From: a virus
Reading direction: 5' to 3' (one strand)
IMG/VR virus record: IMGVR_UViG_3300047321_000238
Location: 174,297-238,296 of that record
DNA: 64,000 nt
In this document: piece after piece, positions 17,084 through 24,502 of the stretch
Position numbering within the stretch: position 1 is the first letter of the stretch
Layout of the letters: each line of letters starts with the position of its first letter
Translations under genes and position numbers: made by a program
Notes under the pieces: model-generated
Seen by the model: the letters and a program-made list of their open reading frames with translations, nothing else
What the model was told of the DNA's origin: nothing
The model's database searches: none

Positions 17084-17436
17084 TATATTATCTCCTCAGT
17101 TGTAAAAGATGCAGTTATATTTATACTTCCCCTGTCTGTAATGATTATTGGTACTTGTATTTTATCTATGGAAGATGTGACTATATCTATAGTTTTGTTA
17201 CCATTAGTAAATGTACAATTCTTTATGTTGTCTCCAAACATGCCTATTCCATCTATGTGTAACTGCAATATACATATCATTCTATTCCCATGTTCGTTTA
17301 TAGCCTCTACATTTATGAAAGTGTTTATTGGTGATCCATTGTAAATAAAATCGTTATTTTCAAATTCTATATCTATAGCTGTTGGATAGCTATTAATTAA
17401 ATATATTTCAGTATTTATATGTTTTAATAATTCCAT
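17083..17436 (-). CDS. MELL-tagged stand-alone copy of a fibre C-terminal beta domain (117 aa)
   Basis: The start at 17436 is set by AAGGAGGAAATT just upstream; a longer frame to 17481 has no ribosome site. After the tag MELLKHINTEIYLI, the body aligns along its length with the C-terminal domains of the proteins at 54455-55987 and 52898-54433. Shared points in order are: FxxxxxxYNGxxI, an xxNExG/NYQG turn, xLQL/I, NCxFT, K-T-I-x-T, and VPxxITDxGxxxI/V. It is thus probably an Ig-like beta-sandwich. A free copy joined to the sorting-like tag points to a virion decoration or assembly role. This is inference from alignment by eye. Confidence 0.78.
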   Translation of the reverse strand: MELLKHINTEIYLINSYPTAIDIEFENNDFIYNGSPINTFINVEAINEHGNRMICILQLHIDGIGMFGDNIKNCTFTNGNKTIDIVTSSIDKIQVPIIITDRGSINITASFTTEEII

Positions 17437-17486
17437 AATTTCCTCCTTAATAAGCATGCTTTTTTGTAAAAGAATAGACACTAGAC

Positions 17487-19271
17487 TTAAGCAGTCATAA
17501 TGTCTATTACATTTAATGTGTATGCTCCATTCATAAATGATTTAGTAATTTCTCCAGCAATATGAATTGTAGATGGGCAATGTAATTCTTCTATATATTT
17601 AGAACCAAATCCCCATGCCCAAACGTCATGTCTTTGCTTTCCTTGTTTAACTGTGAACTTAATGTTTTCAGGATTATTCTTTGAAAGAGTATATCCTAAT
17701 ACTTTTAAATCAGTTAATGCAAATGTAGGATTCTTAAATTCCTTACCATTGCAAGGGAACATATTAACTATTGCATAGATTACTTTACTTAAATGATTTA
17801 ATGAAATGATTTCATCTATCTTTAATACTTCTTCGAATATTTCATCTGTACCATCTAATAGTTCGTCTTGTATTATTATAGCTTGATTAAAGTATGTCTT
17901 TATCAATTCTATCTTATCTATATCAAATGTGCACACACACGCTGCAGAGTGACCACCGTATTCGATTATAAGTCCTAAGTGTTTCATTTGCTTAAATAGT
18001 TCTATCATATCAATGTTATTATAAGTTCTTACTGAACCATGATAATGTCCATCAGCAGTCATTGTAGCGACTATAGCAGGTTTCTTAAATCCTTCTGCTA
18101 TCTTTCCTGCTATGATTCCAAGTATTCCATTTGGATATTCATTAGTTGTAAAGATACAAACTTCATCTTTATCATAGTTCATTTTAGCAATCTTAGTTTG
18201 TGCTTTCTTTGTTATAGCTTTTCTATCTTCATTAGTTTTCATAATGTTCATTACATCTTGTTTGATAGTATCAGTTACAAAAAATAACTTACTTGCTAAT
18301 GCTGTGTCACCCATTCTACCGCAAGCATTAATCATTGGAGCAACTGACCAAAGAATATCTTTAGAAGTCATTACATCGATCTTAGCTAATTCTTTTAATA
18401 CTTTAATACCTTGTGGGCAATCTTCTCCGTTGATTATTTCTAATCCGTATTGTACTAAAGCTACGTTTTCTTCATTCATAGGCATTACATCTGCAAGTGT
18501 AGCAAATGCTAAGTATGGAGTGTAGTTCATCATATCATATATATTAAAATTCTCTTGAACCAATTGTGCTACTTTAAATGCTACTCCGCATCCACATAGA
18601 TGTTTGAATGTATCATCTTGTTCGATATCTGCATTATGAGGATTAACTACAAGACAATCTGGCGTTTCACCTTTTTTAGATGGGTGATGGTCTGTAACTA
18701 CTACTTCTATTCCATTGTCTTTAAGAAGTTTAACTTCTTCTTTTTTAGTTATACCATTATCTACAGTAATAACTAATACATCTTTAGTTCCTTTGTTAGT
18801 AATTACAGATGTACAGAAAGGAATGTTTATTCCATATCCATTTATTCTATTTGGGAAGATAACTATAACTTCACAAGTAGTTAATGCTCTCAATACGTCT
18901 GCAAGTAAGTATCCACTTGTAACACCATCTACATCGTAGTCAGCATAGATATATATTATAGCATTAGGATTATTTAAATATGTTGTAATCAAATCAGCAG
19001 ATGCTTTAGCATTAACTAAATCATAAGGATTTGTAATAGAAACATTAATGTTGTTAAATAGAGTGTCAACCTTAGTTTGATTGTCAATGTTTCTATTTAT
19101 TAAAATGCAACTTATTAATTTTTCTACTTCTTCCTTAGCTACATTTCTAAATAAATCTTCTTTAGTTACATTTAATGTGTAACACAATCTAGCTATTAAT
19201 TTATCTTTATCTATAAGGTTTGAAACATTGATTATCTTTTCATCTAGTTGTTTGCTTGTTTCCCATTTCAT
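17487..19271 (-). CDS. recJ: RecJ-type single-strand DNA exonuclease
   Basis: The 594-aa protein has the DHH phosphoesterase motifs in order: YADYDVDG (109-116), TVDNG (169-173), TDHHP (193-197), then AFATLADVMPM and the DHHA1 motif EYGGHSAA. It would degrade single-stranded DNA 5' to 3' in replication repair, recombination or host DNA breakdown. Its length and domain order fit bacterial RecJ. The start overlaps the end of a ribbon-helix-helix gene by 32 bases, suggesting coupling. Confidence 0.93.
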   Translation of the reverse strand: MKWETSKQLDEKIINVSNLIDKDKLIARLCYTLNVTKEDLFRNVAKEEVEKLISCILINRNIDNQTKVDTLFNNINVSITNPYDLVNAKASADLITTYLNNPNAIIYIYADYDVDGVTSGYLLADVLRALTTCEVIVIFPNRINGYGINIPFCTSVITNKGTKDVLVITVDNGITKKEEVKLLKDNGIEVVVTDHHPSKKGETPDCLVVNPHNADIEQDDTFKHLCGCGVAFKVAQLVQENFNIYDMMNYTPYLAFATLADVMPMNEENVALVQYGLEIINGEDCPQGIKVLKELAKIDVMTSKDILWSVAPMINACGRMGDTALASKLFFVTDTIKQDVMNIMKTNEDRKAITKKAQTKIAKMNYDKDEVCIFTTNEYPNGILGIIAGKIAEGFKKPAIVATMTADGHYHGSVRTYNNIDMIELFKQMKHLGLIIEYGGHSAACVCTFDIDKIELIKTYFNQAIIIQDELLDGTDEIFEEVLKIDEIISLNHLSKVIYAIVNMFPCNGKEFKNPTFALTDLKVLGYTLSKNNPENIKFTVKQGKQRHDVWAWGFGSKYIEELHCPSTIHIAGEITKSFMNGAYTLNVIDIMTA

Positions 19272-19422
19272 TTAAATAACACTCCCATTTCTCATCGATT
19301 AATGTTTCTAGTAAGGCGTTCTTGCCACTCTTTTCATAGTGAGCAGTTAGAATAGCCATTTTTTTAATATGTTCTTTTGTTAATGTAGTTGTAAACTTTG
19401 TTCTTTCATTGTTAGCTTTCAT
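19240..19422 (-). CDS. Ribbon-helix-helix (CopG-like) protein, 60 aa
   Basis: ATG at 19422 follows AAAGGAGTTAGATGAC; a longer frame to 19488 would start upstream of the promoter and is rejected. The sequence shows a beta strand RTKFTTTLTKEH and helices KKMAILTAHYEK and NALLETLIDEKWECYL, as in small DNA-binding repressors. It is the first gene of the recJ operon, directly after a perfect promoter containing a palindrome, so autoregulation is likely. A related palindrome precedes the primase operon. Confidence 0.72.
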   Translation of the reverse strand: MKANNERTKFTTTLTKEHIKKMAILTAHYEKSGKNALLETLIDEKWECYLNEMGNKQTTR

Positions 19423-19447
19423 GTCATCTAACTCCTTTATATATACT

Positions 19448-19476
19448 ATTATACGTGTTGTACGTATGAATGTCAA
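19448..19476 (-). promoter_or_regulatory. Consensus sigma-A promoter with ACGT-N5-ACGT operator
   Basis: TTGACA (19471-19476) and TATAAT (19448-19453), both perfect, are 17 bases apart on the minus strand. The palindrome ATACGT-gttgt-ACGTAT (19451-19467, + strand) covers the spacer and part of the -10 box. The transcript would start near 19441, about 19 bases before the ribbon-helix-helix ATG. Confidence 0.85.
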
Positions 19477-19477
19477 G

Positions 19478-19500
19478 AGAAAAGGCAAAAAAGCCTTACT
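19478..19500 (-). terminator. Short terminator after the sigma-factor gene
   Basis: On the minus strand AAGGC-TTTTTT-GCCTT is followed by TTCTCTT. The stem is only five pairs, but it lies between the sigma-factor stop and the next promoter. Confidence 0.55.
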
Positions 19501-19517
19501 CTTTTAGAAATATTTTC

Positions 19518-20405
19518 CTAACCTGTAGGAAGTATTGCTTTCTTGCCACTTTTTCGTGTTCTCTTTATGCTTTCTAATTCAATACCTAAGTTCTCTGCTA
19601 TTTTCTTAGCAGCACTTCTTCTACGTTGATTAACTGTATTTATATGCATTCCGAAATGGTCTGCTATTTGTTTATCTTTCCATTCTTCAAGATAGTATTT
19701 AATTAATATCTTTCTATCTAACGGAGTAAGGTTAGAGAATATATCTGAACAGTTACTTCCCATTACCCAATCTGTATTTGGAATACCAGTTAAGTCTTCA
19801 TAGTAGTTGTCCTCATAAGAGTTTTCTATATCGTAATCTGTTTCTCCGTTTATACAATCTTCATATTCTAAATTCTTGTAAGCTATATTGATTGGATCTT
19901 TTATAAAGTTCTTAATGAATCTACATACTTCGTATCTGTAAGCATTGTATACATAGGAACAAAAGTTTCTACCCATTTGCTTGTACCTTTTTGCAATAGT
20001 TAGCAATAACGTTTGCAGGTCTGATATAATCTCAACTTCCGTAAGAGAGCCATAGGTTTCTTTTATAAAATTGAATTTAACATATATATCATTTCTATAA
20101 GTAGCTTTTTGTTTCTTACGCTTAAGTGCTTTCTGTAAGTTCTTATCACTTATGAAGTTACATACGAACAGTTTCATTTCTTTATCATTCCAATCGATTT
20201 GACCAGACGTTAATAATGAAGCGTACTTTTTAAATAATGGTATAAATTTCTCAAGTAATTGTTGACCAGCTATTTTTGCTTGTGTAACCTCTAAAGGTGT
20301 AGCACCTTCATGGAATTGTTTTTGAAATTGCATAACATTGTCTTCGATATCCTGCCACTCTTTAAGTCTTTCATTATAGTTCTCATCTGCTTCTGAATAA
20401 TACAT
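19518..20405 (-). CDS. Phage-encoded RNA polymerase sigma factor (sigma-70 family-like)
   Basis: The 295-aa protein ends in a sigma region 4 helix-turn-helix: LTPLDRKILIKYYLEE, then WKDKQIADHFGMHINTVNQRRRSAAKKI split over the two helices. A region 2-like segment with conserved aromatic and basic residues (CSYVYNAYRYEVCRFIKNF) lies near residues 145-165, and an acidic linker lies between. It probably redirects host RNA polymerase to phage promoters, possibly the GTAATATATA motif before lysis and structural genes. The C-terminus has a basic tail (KRTRKSGKK). The ribosome site AGGAGGT overlaps the end of the DUF1064 gene. Confidence 0.85.
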   Translation of the reverse strand: MYYSEADENYNERLKEWQDIEDNVMQFQKQFHEGATPLEVTQAKIAGQQLLEKFIPLFKKYASLLTSGQIDWNDKEMKLFVCNFISDKNLQKALKRKKQKATYRNDIYVKFNFIKETYGSLTEVEIISDLQTLLLTIAKRYKQMGRNFCSYVYNAYRYEVCRFIKNFIKDPINIAYKNLEYEDCINGETDYDIENSYEDNYYEDLTGIPNTDWVMGSNCSDIFSNLTPLDRKILIKYYLEEWKDKQIADHFGMHINTVNQRRRSAAKKIAENLGIELESIKRTRKSGKKAILPTG

Positions 20406-20408
20406 AGA

Positions 20409-20939
20409 TTACATACCTCCTAATAATAACTTTTTAGCTTTTTTGTCTGCTGAAATTCGTTTTTTGTTGGTATAATAATCCACCCATTCACCTTTGCTAA
20501 GTACTACAACCTTTAAGTTTCTGTCAGGATATTTACACATAAACATTTTTCTCTTTAATTCAAAGTCAGCTGTTGCTATACCTTTTGGATCCACAACCTC
20601 ATTGTGTCCATCAGCATAGTTAACATCGAAATCGCTAATGTATTTAATAGCTTGTACCGTTGGAGCTTTTGTTTGTCTTTTAATTTTATTGAAGTTTGGA
20701 TCATCTCCAAAAACAGCTTGTCCATCTACAATCATGAACTTGTCCTGTAATATGAATTCAGGTTGTAGAGTAAAGCTAGTTACTATTCCTTTAGCTTTTA
20801 AATCTTTTAAGTGTTCGTAATACTGCGATTCCATCTTTGAATCAAATATAATGTCATCCACTGTTGTCTTTGTATGCTTAATCTTTCCTGAGCTTAACTT
20901 AGGTTTAACTGATTTTTTACTCTTGAATCTTCTAGCCAT
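20409..20939 (-). CDS. DUF1064-type nuclease (PD-(D/E)XK fold)
   Basis: The 176-aa protein has a basic N-terminus and then FDSKMESQYYEHL, IVTSFTLQPEFIL, YISDFDVNYADG and VVDPKGIATADFELKRKMF. These are the hallmark blocks of DUF1064, a phage nuclease family related to Holliday-junction resolvases, with Glu (SKMES), Asp (SDFDV) and D-P-K as likely catalytic residues. It probably resolves branched DNA in replication or packaging. It lies between replication and sigma-factor genes with a GGGGGAAA ribosome site. Confidence 0.85.
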   Translation of the reverse strand: MARRFKSKKSVKPKLSSGKIKHTKTTVDDIIFDSKMESQYYEHLKDLKAKGIVTSFTLQPEFILQDKFMIVDGQAVFGDDPNFNKIKRQTKAPTVQAIKYISDFDVNYADGHNEVVDPKGIATADFELKRKMFMCKYPDRNLKVVVLSKGEWVDYYTNKKRISADKKAKKLLLGGM

Positions 20940-20964
20940 TTATAAATTTCCCCCTTAATATTAA

Positions 20965-21093
20965 CTACTTACTTTTCTTAGCAGTAGCTTTATCTTTAGT
21001 CTTAGTTGGTTTAGCTTTAGAATCTTTAACTAGTGAAGTTATTTCTTTAACTTCTTTAGGTTGATGTCCTACATATTCTTTAAGTTCTAACAT
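20965..21093 (-). CDS. Lys-rich tiny protein (42 aa)
   Basis: ATG at 21093 follows GGAGGTGAATGTA. The peptide begins MLELKEYVGHQPKEVKEIT and ends in a very basic Lys/Thr/Ala tail (KPTKTKDKATAKKSK). It resembles in composition the three tiny basic proteins at 22796-23276, which have the same kind of ribosome site. It could bind nucleic acid. It fills the gap between the DUF1064 and Cas4-like genes. Confidence 0.7.
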   Translation of the reverse strand: MLELKEYVGHQPKEVKEITSLVKDSKAKPTKTKDKATAKKSK

Positions 21094-21109
21094 TACATTC
21101 ACCTCCTTG

Positions 21110-21823
21110 TTATTTCCATCCTCTGCAATAGTTCTTATAAGAGCAACTTTGACACATGTGTGATTCTCTTGGGTAAAAGGCTTTATTGTTTATCCCTGTA
21201 GCTACTCCTTCTATAGTAGCAAGTAACCTATTATAATCGTTTTCTGTTCTTGCTGTTATGAAGTCTTTACCAGATTTAACATTATGGACTTTAGTTGCAT
21301 AGATTTGATTGTCCTTATTTGAGTTGTTAAATGACATCATATCTATTGAATACTTTAACTTAGTATCCACTTCTAATTGGTCAGGCAATCTTGATGAGAA
21401 ATTCATAATTAGAAATTCTAACTTCTTATCTTTGTTGATTGCAACTGGGTTCATTATTCCTTCTAATATAGTTTCTTTATGTGTTATCATATATCTAACA
21501 TCAGAATCTATTACAGCAATTTGATTACTGCATGCCCAGTTATAGAAGTTTCTTAATTGAAATATTGCATCGGTATATTGTTTTGTACTTATGATATCCA
21601 TGTAAGGTTTGGCTAGAGATTCAAACTTGGTTGTTATCATGTTCATAGTCGGAGTCTTCAAGTTGTTTACTACATAGAAGTAAAAGTACTTAGATACTGT
21701 ATTCAGTATTGAGTTTATTGAGAAAGCATCTTCTATTACTATTTTTTTATTATATTTCATATCGTACTTTGCAGGACAATATATATAATCAAATAATTGT
21801 TGTTCTGTTAAACTAGTTTGCAT
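21110..21823 (-). CDS. Cas4/AddB-like Fe-S PD-(D/E)XK protein, active site apparently degenerate
   Basis: Start at 21823 is chosen because the upstream small gene ends just inside it and a GGAG lies 10 bases before; 237 aa. Cys16 (IYCPAKYDMKY) together with Cys224, Cys227 and Cys233 (CQSCSYKNYC at the end) is the cysteine layout of the 4Fe-4S cluster in Cas4 and AddB-type nucleases. The expected G-x-x-D and D-x-K catalytic motifs appear as GIMNPV and IMNFSS, so nuclease activity may be lost. There is no CRISPR array nearby. Its place among replication genes suggests a role in DNA end processing or binding. Confidence 0.75.
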   Translation of the reverse strand: MQTSLTEQQLFDYIYCPAKYDMKYNKKIVIEDAFSINSILNTVSKYFYFYVVNNLKTPTMNMITTKFESLAKPYMDIISTKQYTDAIFQLRNFYNWACSNQIAVIDSDVRYMITHKETILEGIMNPVAINKDKKLEFLIMNFSSRLPDQLEVDTKLKYSIDMMSFNNSNKDNQIYATKVHNVKSGKDFITARTENDYNRLLATIEGVATGINNKAFYPRESHMCQSCSYKNYCRGWK

Positions 21824-21977
21824 TACTACACAACTCCATTCTTTTACATTCATCCTTTGATAACTGTCTATAAGAACTGTTTTCAGAGAACAAGTTTTTT
21901 AATATGTCAAATTCCTTAGTTGTAAGAATCGAGTTAACATCGTTATCATAGTTATGCACAAGAATGAAGTTGCTCAT
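21813..21977 (-). CDS. Small protein of unknown function (54 aa)
   Basis: ATG at 21977 follows AAGGAGGCGTTATTA. The protein starts MSNFILVHNYDNDVNS and ends in CKRMELCSNAN, overlapping the Cas4-like start by 11 bases, which suggests translational coupling. The middle (TTKEFDILKNLFSEN) looks helical. No family is recognised. Confidence 0.7.
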   Translation of the reverse strand: MSNFILVHNYDNDVNSILTTKEFDILKNLFSENSSYRQLSKDECKRMELCSNAN

Positions 21978-21990
21978 TAATAACGCCTCC

Positions 21991-22458
21991 TTATATAATT
22001 TTGCTTTTTGTTTTATAATATATAGAACATGCTAATGAAAAGTGTGCACCTGGAGTATTAGGATTAGGTATTAATAATACCATTGGGTGATCCTTTCCTA
22101 GTTGTCCCTCTATAGCTTGGAATATAGATTCAATATAAGTTTGAGGTACTTTTATATCCTCATTTAATTCATTCAATAACTTTCTTGCTTTGAATAGATT
22201 TTCAAAGTCTGACTCTCCATATTTGTAAGCTATATTATGAAGAAGAGAAGCAGCTGCTAGAACATCTACGAACAATGCATAATTGTTATCAGCTATTAAC
22301 TTATCATTCTTAAGCAAGAAGAACATCCACTCTGTTACTTGAACTGCATCTTCAGCAGTTTCATCAGTAGCATAAATTTCTACAGCTTTTGAAGTTAACT
22401 CTTTAATGCTTATATCTTGTATTCTTTCTACATAAGTACTATATGTTGATTTATCCAT
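21991..22458 (-). CDS. Helical protein, possibly a degenerate HD-domain protein (155 aa)
   Basis: It starts behind GGGGGATAACACTTA. The all-helical sequence contains AAASLLHNIAYKYG, which resembles the HD motif of metal phosphohydrolases (LLHDI) with Asn in place of Asp, and a later HPMVLLIP and GAHFSLAC. If it is an HD protein, a key metal ligand is changed. The call is weak; it may be an unrelated phage protein. It is between a zinc-finger gene and the Cas4-like module. Confidence 0.6.
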   Translation of the reverse strand: MDKSTYSTYVERIQDISIKELTSKAVEIYATDETAEDAVQVTEWMFFLLKNDKLIADNNYALFVDVLAAASLLHNIAYKYGESDFENLFKARKLLNELNEDIKVPQTYIESIFQAIEGQLGKDHPMVLLIPNPNTPGAHFSLACSIYYKTKSKII

Positions 22459-22472
22459 TAAGTGTTATCCCC

Positions 22473-22745
22473 CTAGTTCTCTTCTTTATTTGCTTTTGCA
22501 AACTCTGCTATATGTTCATCATGTATTGCTTTAACACAATCCATACATATGCATTGGTCTACTCCGCTAGTTCTTACGAATATAGCTTTCTTGTTTGCTA
22601 TCTTCCCTTTAAGTTCTGCTTGTGCTTCATAAGCACCTATCTTCTTTTCTGCACAAAGTTTCTTTGCACATATTGTACAGTAATCATTGTCACCTGCTAT
22701 TTTAAGAAAATCATTTATAGCTGTAACTCCATTATATATTGCCAT
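22473..22745 (-). CDS. Small zinc-finger protein (90 aa)
   Basis: CTICAKKLC and QCICMDC form a likely treble-clef or zinc-ribbon site of two Cys pairs about 37 residues apart. The rest is helical and charged. The ribosome site AAGGAGG precedes ATG at 22745. A GC-rich hairpin (22772-22787) lies just upstream. It is probably a nucleic-acid or protein-binding factor in the replication cluster. No specific family is recognised. Confidence 0.75.
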   Translation of the reverse strand: MAIYNGVTAINDFLKIAGDNDYCTICAKKLCAEKKIGAYEAQAELKGKIANKKAIFVRTSGVDQCICMDCVKAIHDEHIAEFAKANKEEN

Positions 22746-22771
22746 TATTATTCCTCCTTTAATTTATGTTT

Positions 22772-22787
22772 GGGGGACTTAGCCCCC
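22772..22787. other. GC-rich intergenic hairpin
   Basis: GGGGG-acttag-CCCCC stands out in AT-rich DNA. It lies between a tiny basic gene and the zinc-finger gene with no T-run on either strand, so an RNA stability or processing element is more likely than a terminator. Confidence 0.6.
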
Positions 22788-22795
22788 GTTATTTG

Positions 22796-22939
22796 CTATT
22801 TACCTTTTGTCATTTTAGCAGGCATAGTAGTTGATTTCTTAGCTGCAGGTTTAGTAGCAGTTTTCTTTGCTCCCTTTTTAGCAGTTGCTTTTTTATCAGT
22901 TGCCTTAGCATCTTTTTTAGCGAATGGTATGAAAGCCAT
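22796..22939 (-). CDS. Histone H1-like Lys/Ala-rich tiny protein (47 aa)
   Basis: ATG at 22939 follows GGAGGTGAACATT. The protein begins MAFIPFAKKDAKATDKK and continues as Lys-Ala-Thr repeats (AKKGAKKTATKPAAKK), ending TKGK. The composition matches the DNA-binding tails of bacterial histone H1-like proteins. It may condense phage DNA or bind RNA. It belongs to a set of tiny basic proteins with matching ribosome sites. Confidence 0.75.
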   Translation of the reverse strand: MAFIPFAKKDAKATDKKATAKKGAKKTATKPAAKKSTTMPAKMTKGK

Positions 22940-22973
22940 AATGTTCACCTCCTTTTATCATTTGTTAGTTAAC

Positions 22974-23114
22974 CTACTTGCTAGCACTCATTCTTGTAGC
23001 ATTGCTAATTGTTTTAGCATTGCAAGTAGTAACTTTGTTTGTAGTTAAACTTGATCCTATTGAACTAGGAACAACTACAGATGGTCCAGATGTCTTCTTT
23101 GGAAATGTAGGCAT
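22974..23114 (-). CDS. Tiny basic protein, paralogue of the next gene (46 aa)
   Basis: ATG at 23114 follows AAGGAGGTGAAATCT. The protein reads MPTFPKKTSGPSVVVPSS and then a C-terminal part shared with 23148-23276: the blocks SLTT, NAKT and TRMSASK are in the same order and spacing. It is Ser/Thr/Lys-rich and probably unstructured in isolation. The conserved TRMSASK end in two adjacent genes supports real coding and a tandem duplication. Function is unknown. Confidence 0.75.
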   Translation of the reverse strand: MPTFPKKTSGPSVVVPSSIGSSLTTNKVTTCNAKTISNATRMSASK

Positions 23115-23147
23115 AGATTTCACCTCCTTATAATGTATTGCTTACTA

Positions 23148-23276
23148 CTATTTACTTGCACTCATTCTTGTACTTTTGTTAGCAGTCTTTGCATTTGGTG
23201 CAGTTGGTTTTTTAGTAGTTAAGCTTTTACCAATCTTTGCAGGTTTAGTAATTTTTGTTGTAGTCTTCTTAGCCAT
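23148..23276 (-). CDS. Tiny basic protein, paralogue of the previous gene (42 aa)
   Basis: ATG at 23276 follows GGGAGGTGACTAAC. The protein starts MAKKTTTKITKPAKIG, followed by SLTT, NAKT and TRMSASK as in its neighbour. It is about one third Lys, with no acidic residues that I can see, so binding to DNA, RNA or an acidic protein is likely. It directly follows the DnaB-type helicase gene. Confidence 0.75.
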   Translation of the reverse strand: MAKKTTTKITKPAKIGKSLTTKKPTAPNAKTANKSTRMSASK

Positions 23277-23305
23277 GTTAGTCACCTCCCTTCAATGTCA
23301 TGTTA

Positions 23306-24490
23306 TTAAGATTGGATAATGATTTGGTCATATCTCTTGTTATCTTCTTTTTTACATTCCATACATAGAGAGTAGTAAGGTCTGAACTTAGTGTAGGTTC
23401 TTCCTTTGAATGAAGACTTCTTGTTTTTGCTCCAGTCAATTTCAATAATCGCTCCTAGTTTATCTTCAGCCATATCATCTGCCCAGTATATCTTAGCTCC
23501 ACCTTTGTTCTTAGAAACATCATTGTAAACTAACCAAACTACAGAAGCTTCATATAATAATGTATTTGCTTCTTTTAAATCATCTACGCCTGGTCTTCTA
23601 TTACCATTAAGTTTTCTTAAGTGAGATGAAGAGAAAACAACTATGTCATAATCAACAGATAAGTCTTTAACAAAAGCTGCTGTGAACTCTGCTTTTTGTT
23701 TATCTGATGTTGTATTAAAATCTAATTTAATATCATTTATAGAATCTATAGCTATTATGATATTCATTTCAGGATCGATAGACTTAACAAAGGTTTGTAC
23801 CTTTATGATATGCTTCTTTAAATCAGTTTGATTTTTAATCTTAGTAGTATCTTCTATTTTAAATAAGTTAGATTCTTCTCTAAGTTTCTTTAAACCAATT
23901 TCTCTTTTCTTTAATTGATCTTCAAAGATTAAAGCGTTATCATCATCGCCATGGTCTATCATGTTTTGAAATCTCTTTGGCTTAGATGCAACTGCTATTG
24001 GTATTTGTTGTTCCATAGCAATTATTCTAGGAATGATTTCATTCTTACTATCATCTAATGAATAGTAAACACCATATAATTTATTTTCTTTGCAAGAACA
24101 TATATCTTTAAGTATGTTCATCATTAAGGCAGACTTACCACTGTTTGATTCTCCAGCAAATAAGTAAAGTCCAGATTCTAAACCTTCAAGTCTTGCTTCC
24201 ATTTCTGGATAACCAGGTATCTTATATCCGTCTCCTTTGTTCCATGCTCTTTCATCAAAGTTCTCATAATCATTTCTAGTTGTTGCAAAGAAATCTTCCA
24301 TAATAACATCTTCTGATGATTCTACAGTTTCTTCTTCTTTTAAAAGAACGTTCTCAAGAGTTTGTACAGAATCTACATTGTAGATATCTTGGTCATCTTG
24401 CTCTATGATATCTTTGCTTTCTATAACTTCCTCTTTGATAATCTTTGGAACAATATTAACTGATGGTTTTTTCCCTGGTAACTTAATCAT
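23306..24490 (-). CDS. DnaB-type replicative helicase (RecA-fold ATPase)
   Basis: The 394-aa protein has a long acidic N-terminal region (1-90) and a RecA-like core: Walker A GESNSGKS (113-120), a Walker B strand IIIAIDSIND, SSSHLRK and a DLKEANTLLYEASVVWL segment typical of DnaB H4 and sensor regions. The N-terminal DnaB domain that contacts primase is not recognisable. It likely unwinds DNA at the phage fork. Only 12 bases separate it from the primase gene, whose product is the probable partner. Ribosome site AGGGGGAAG. Confidence 0.85.
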   Translation of the reverse strand: MIKLPGKKPSVNIVPKIIKEEVIESKDIIEQDDQDIYNVDSVQTLENVLLKEEETVESSEDVIMEDFFATTRNDYENFDERAWNKGDGYKIPGYPEMEARLEGLESGLYLFAGESNSGKSALMMNILKDICSCKENKLYGVYYSLDDSKNEIIPRIIAMEQQIPIAVASKPKRFQNMIDHGDDDNALIFEDQLKKREIGLKKLREESNLFKIEDTTKIKNQTDLKKHIIKVQTFVKSIDPEMNIIIAIDSINDIKLDFNTTSDKQKAEFTAAFVKDLSVDYDIVVFSSSHLRKLNGNRRPGVDDLKEANTLLYEASVVWLVYNDVSKNKGGAKIYWADDMAEDKLGAIIEIDWSKNKKSSFKGRTYTKFRPYYSLCMECKKEDNKRYDQIIIQS

Positions 24491-24502
24491 GACTTCTTCC
24501 CC

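Noticed and set aside
21110-21823. CRISPR-Cas adaptation gene (Cas4)
   Set aside because: No repeat-spacer array, Cas1 or Cas2 is present; the protein fits phage replication or recombination context better.
22443-23048. A 201-codon + strand frame rich in Cys, Phe and Tyr
   Set aside because: It lies opposite several minus-strand genes that have good ribosome sites and sensible products; its composition is that of an antisense shadow.
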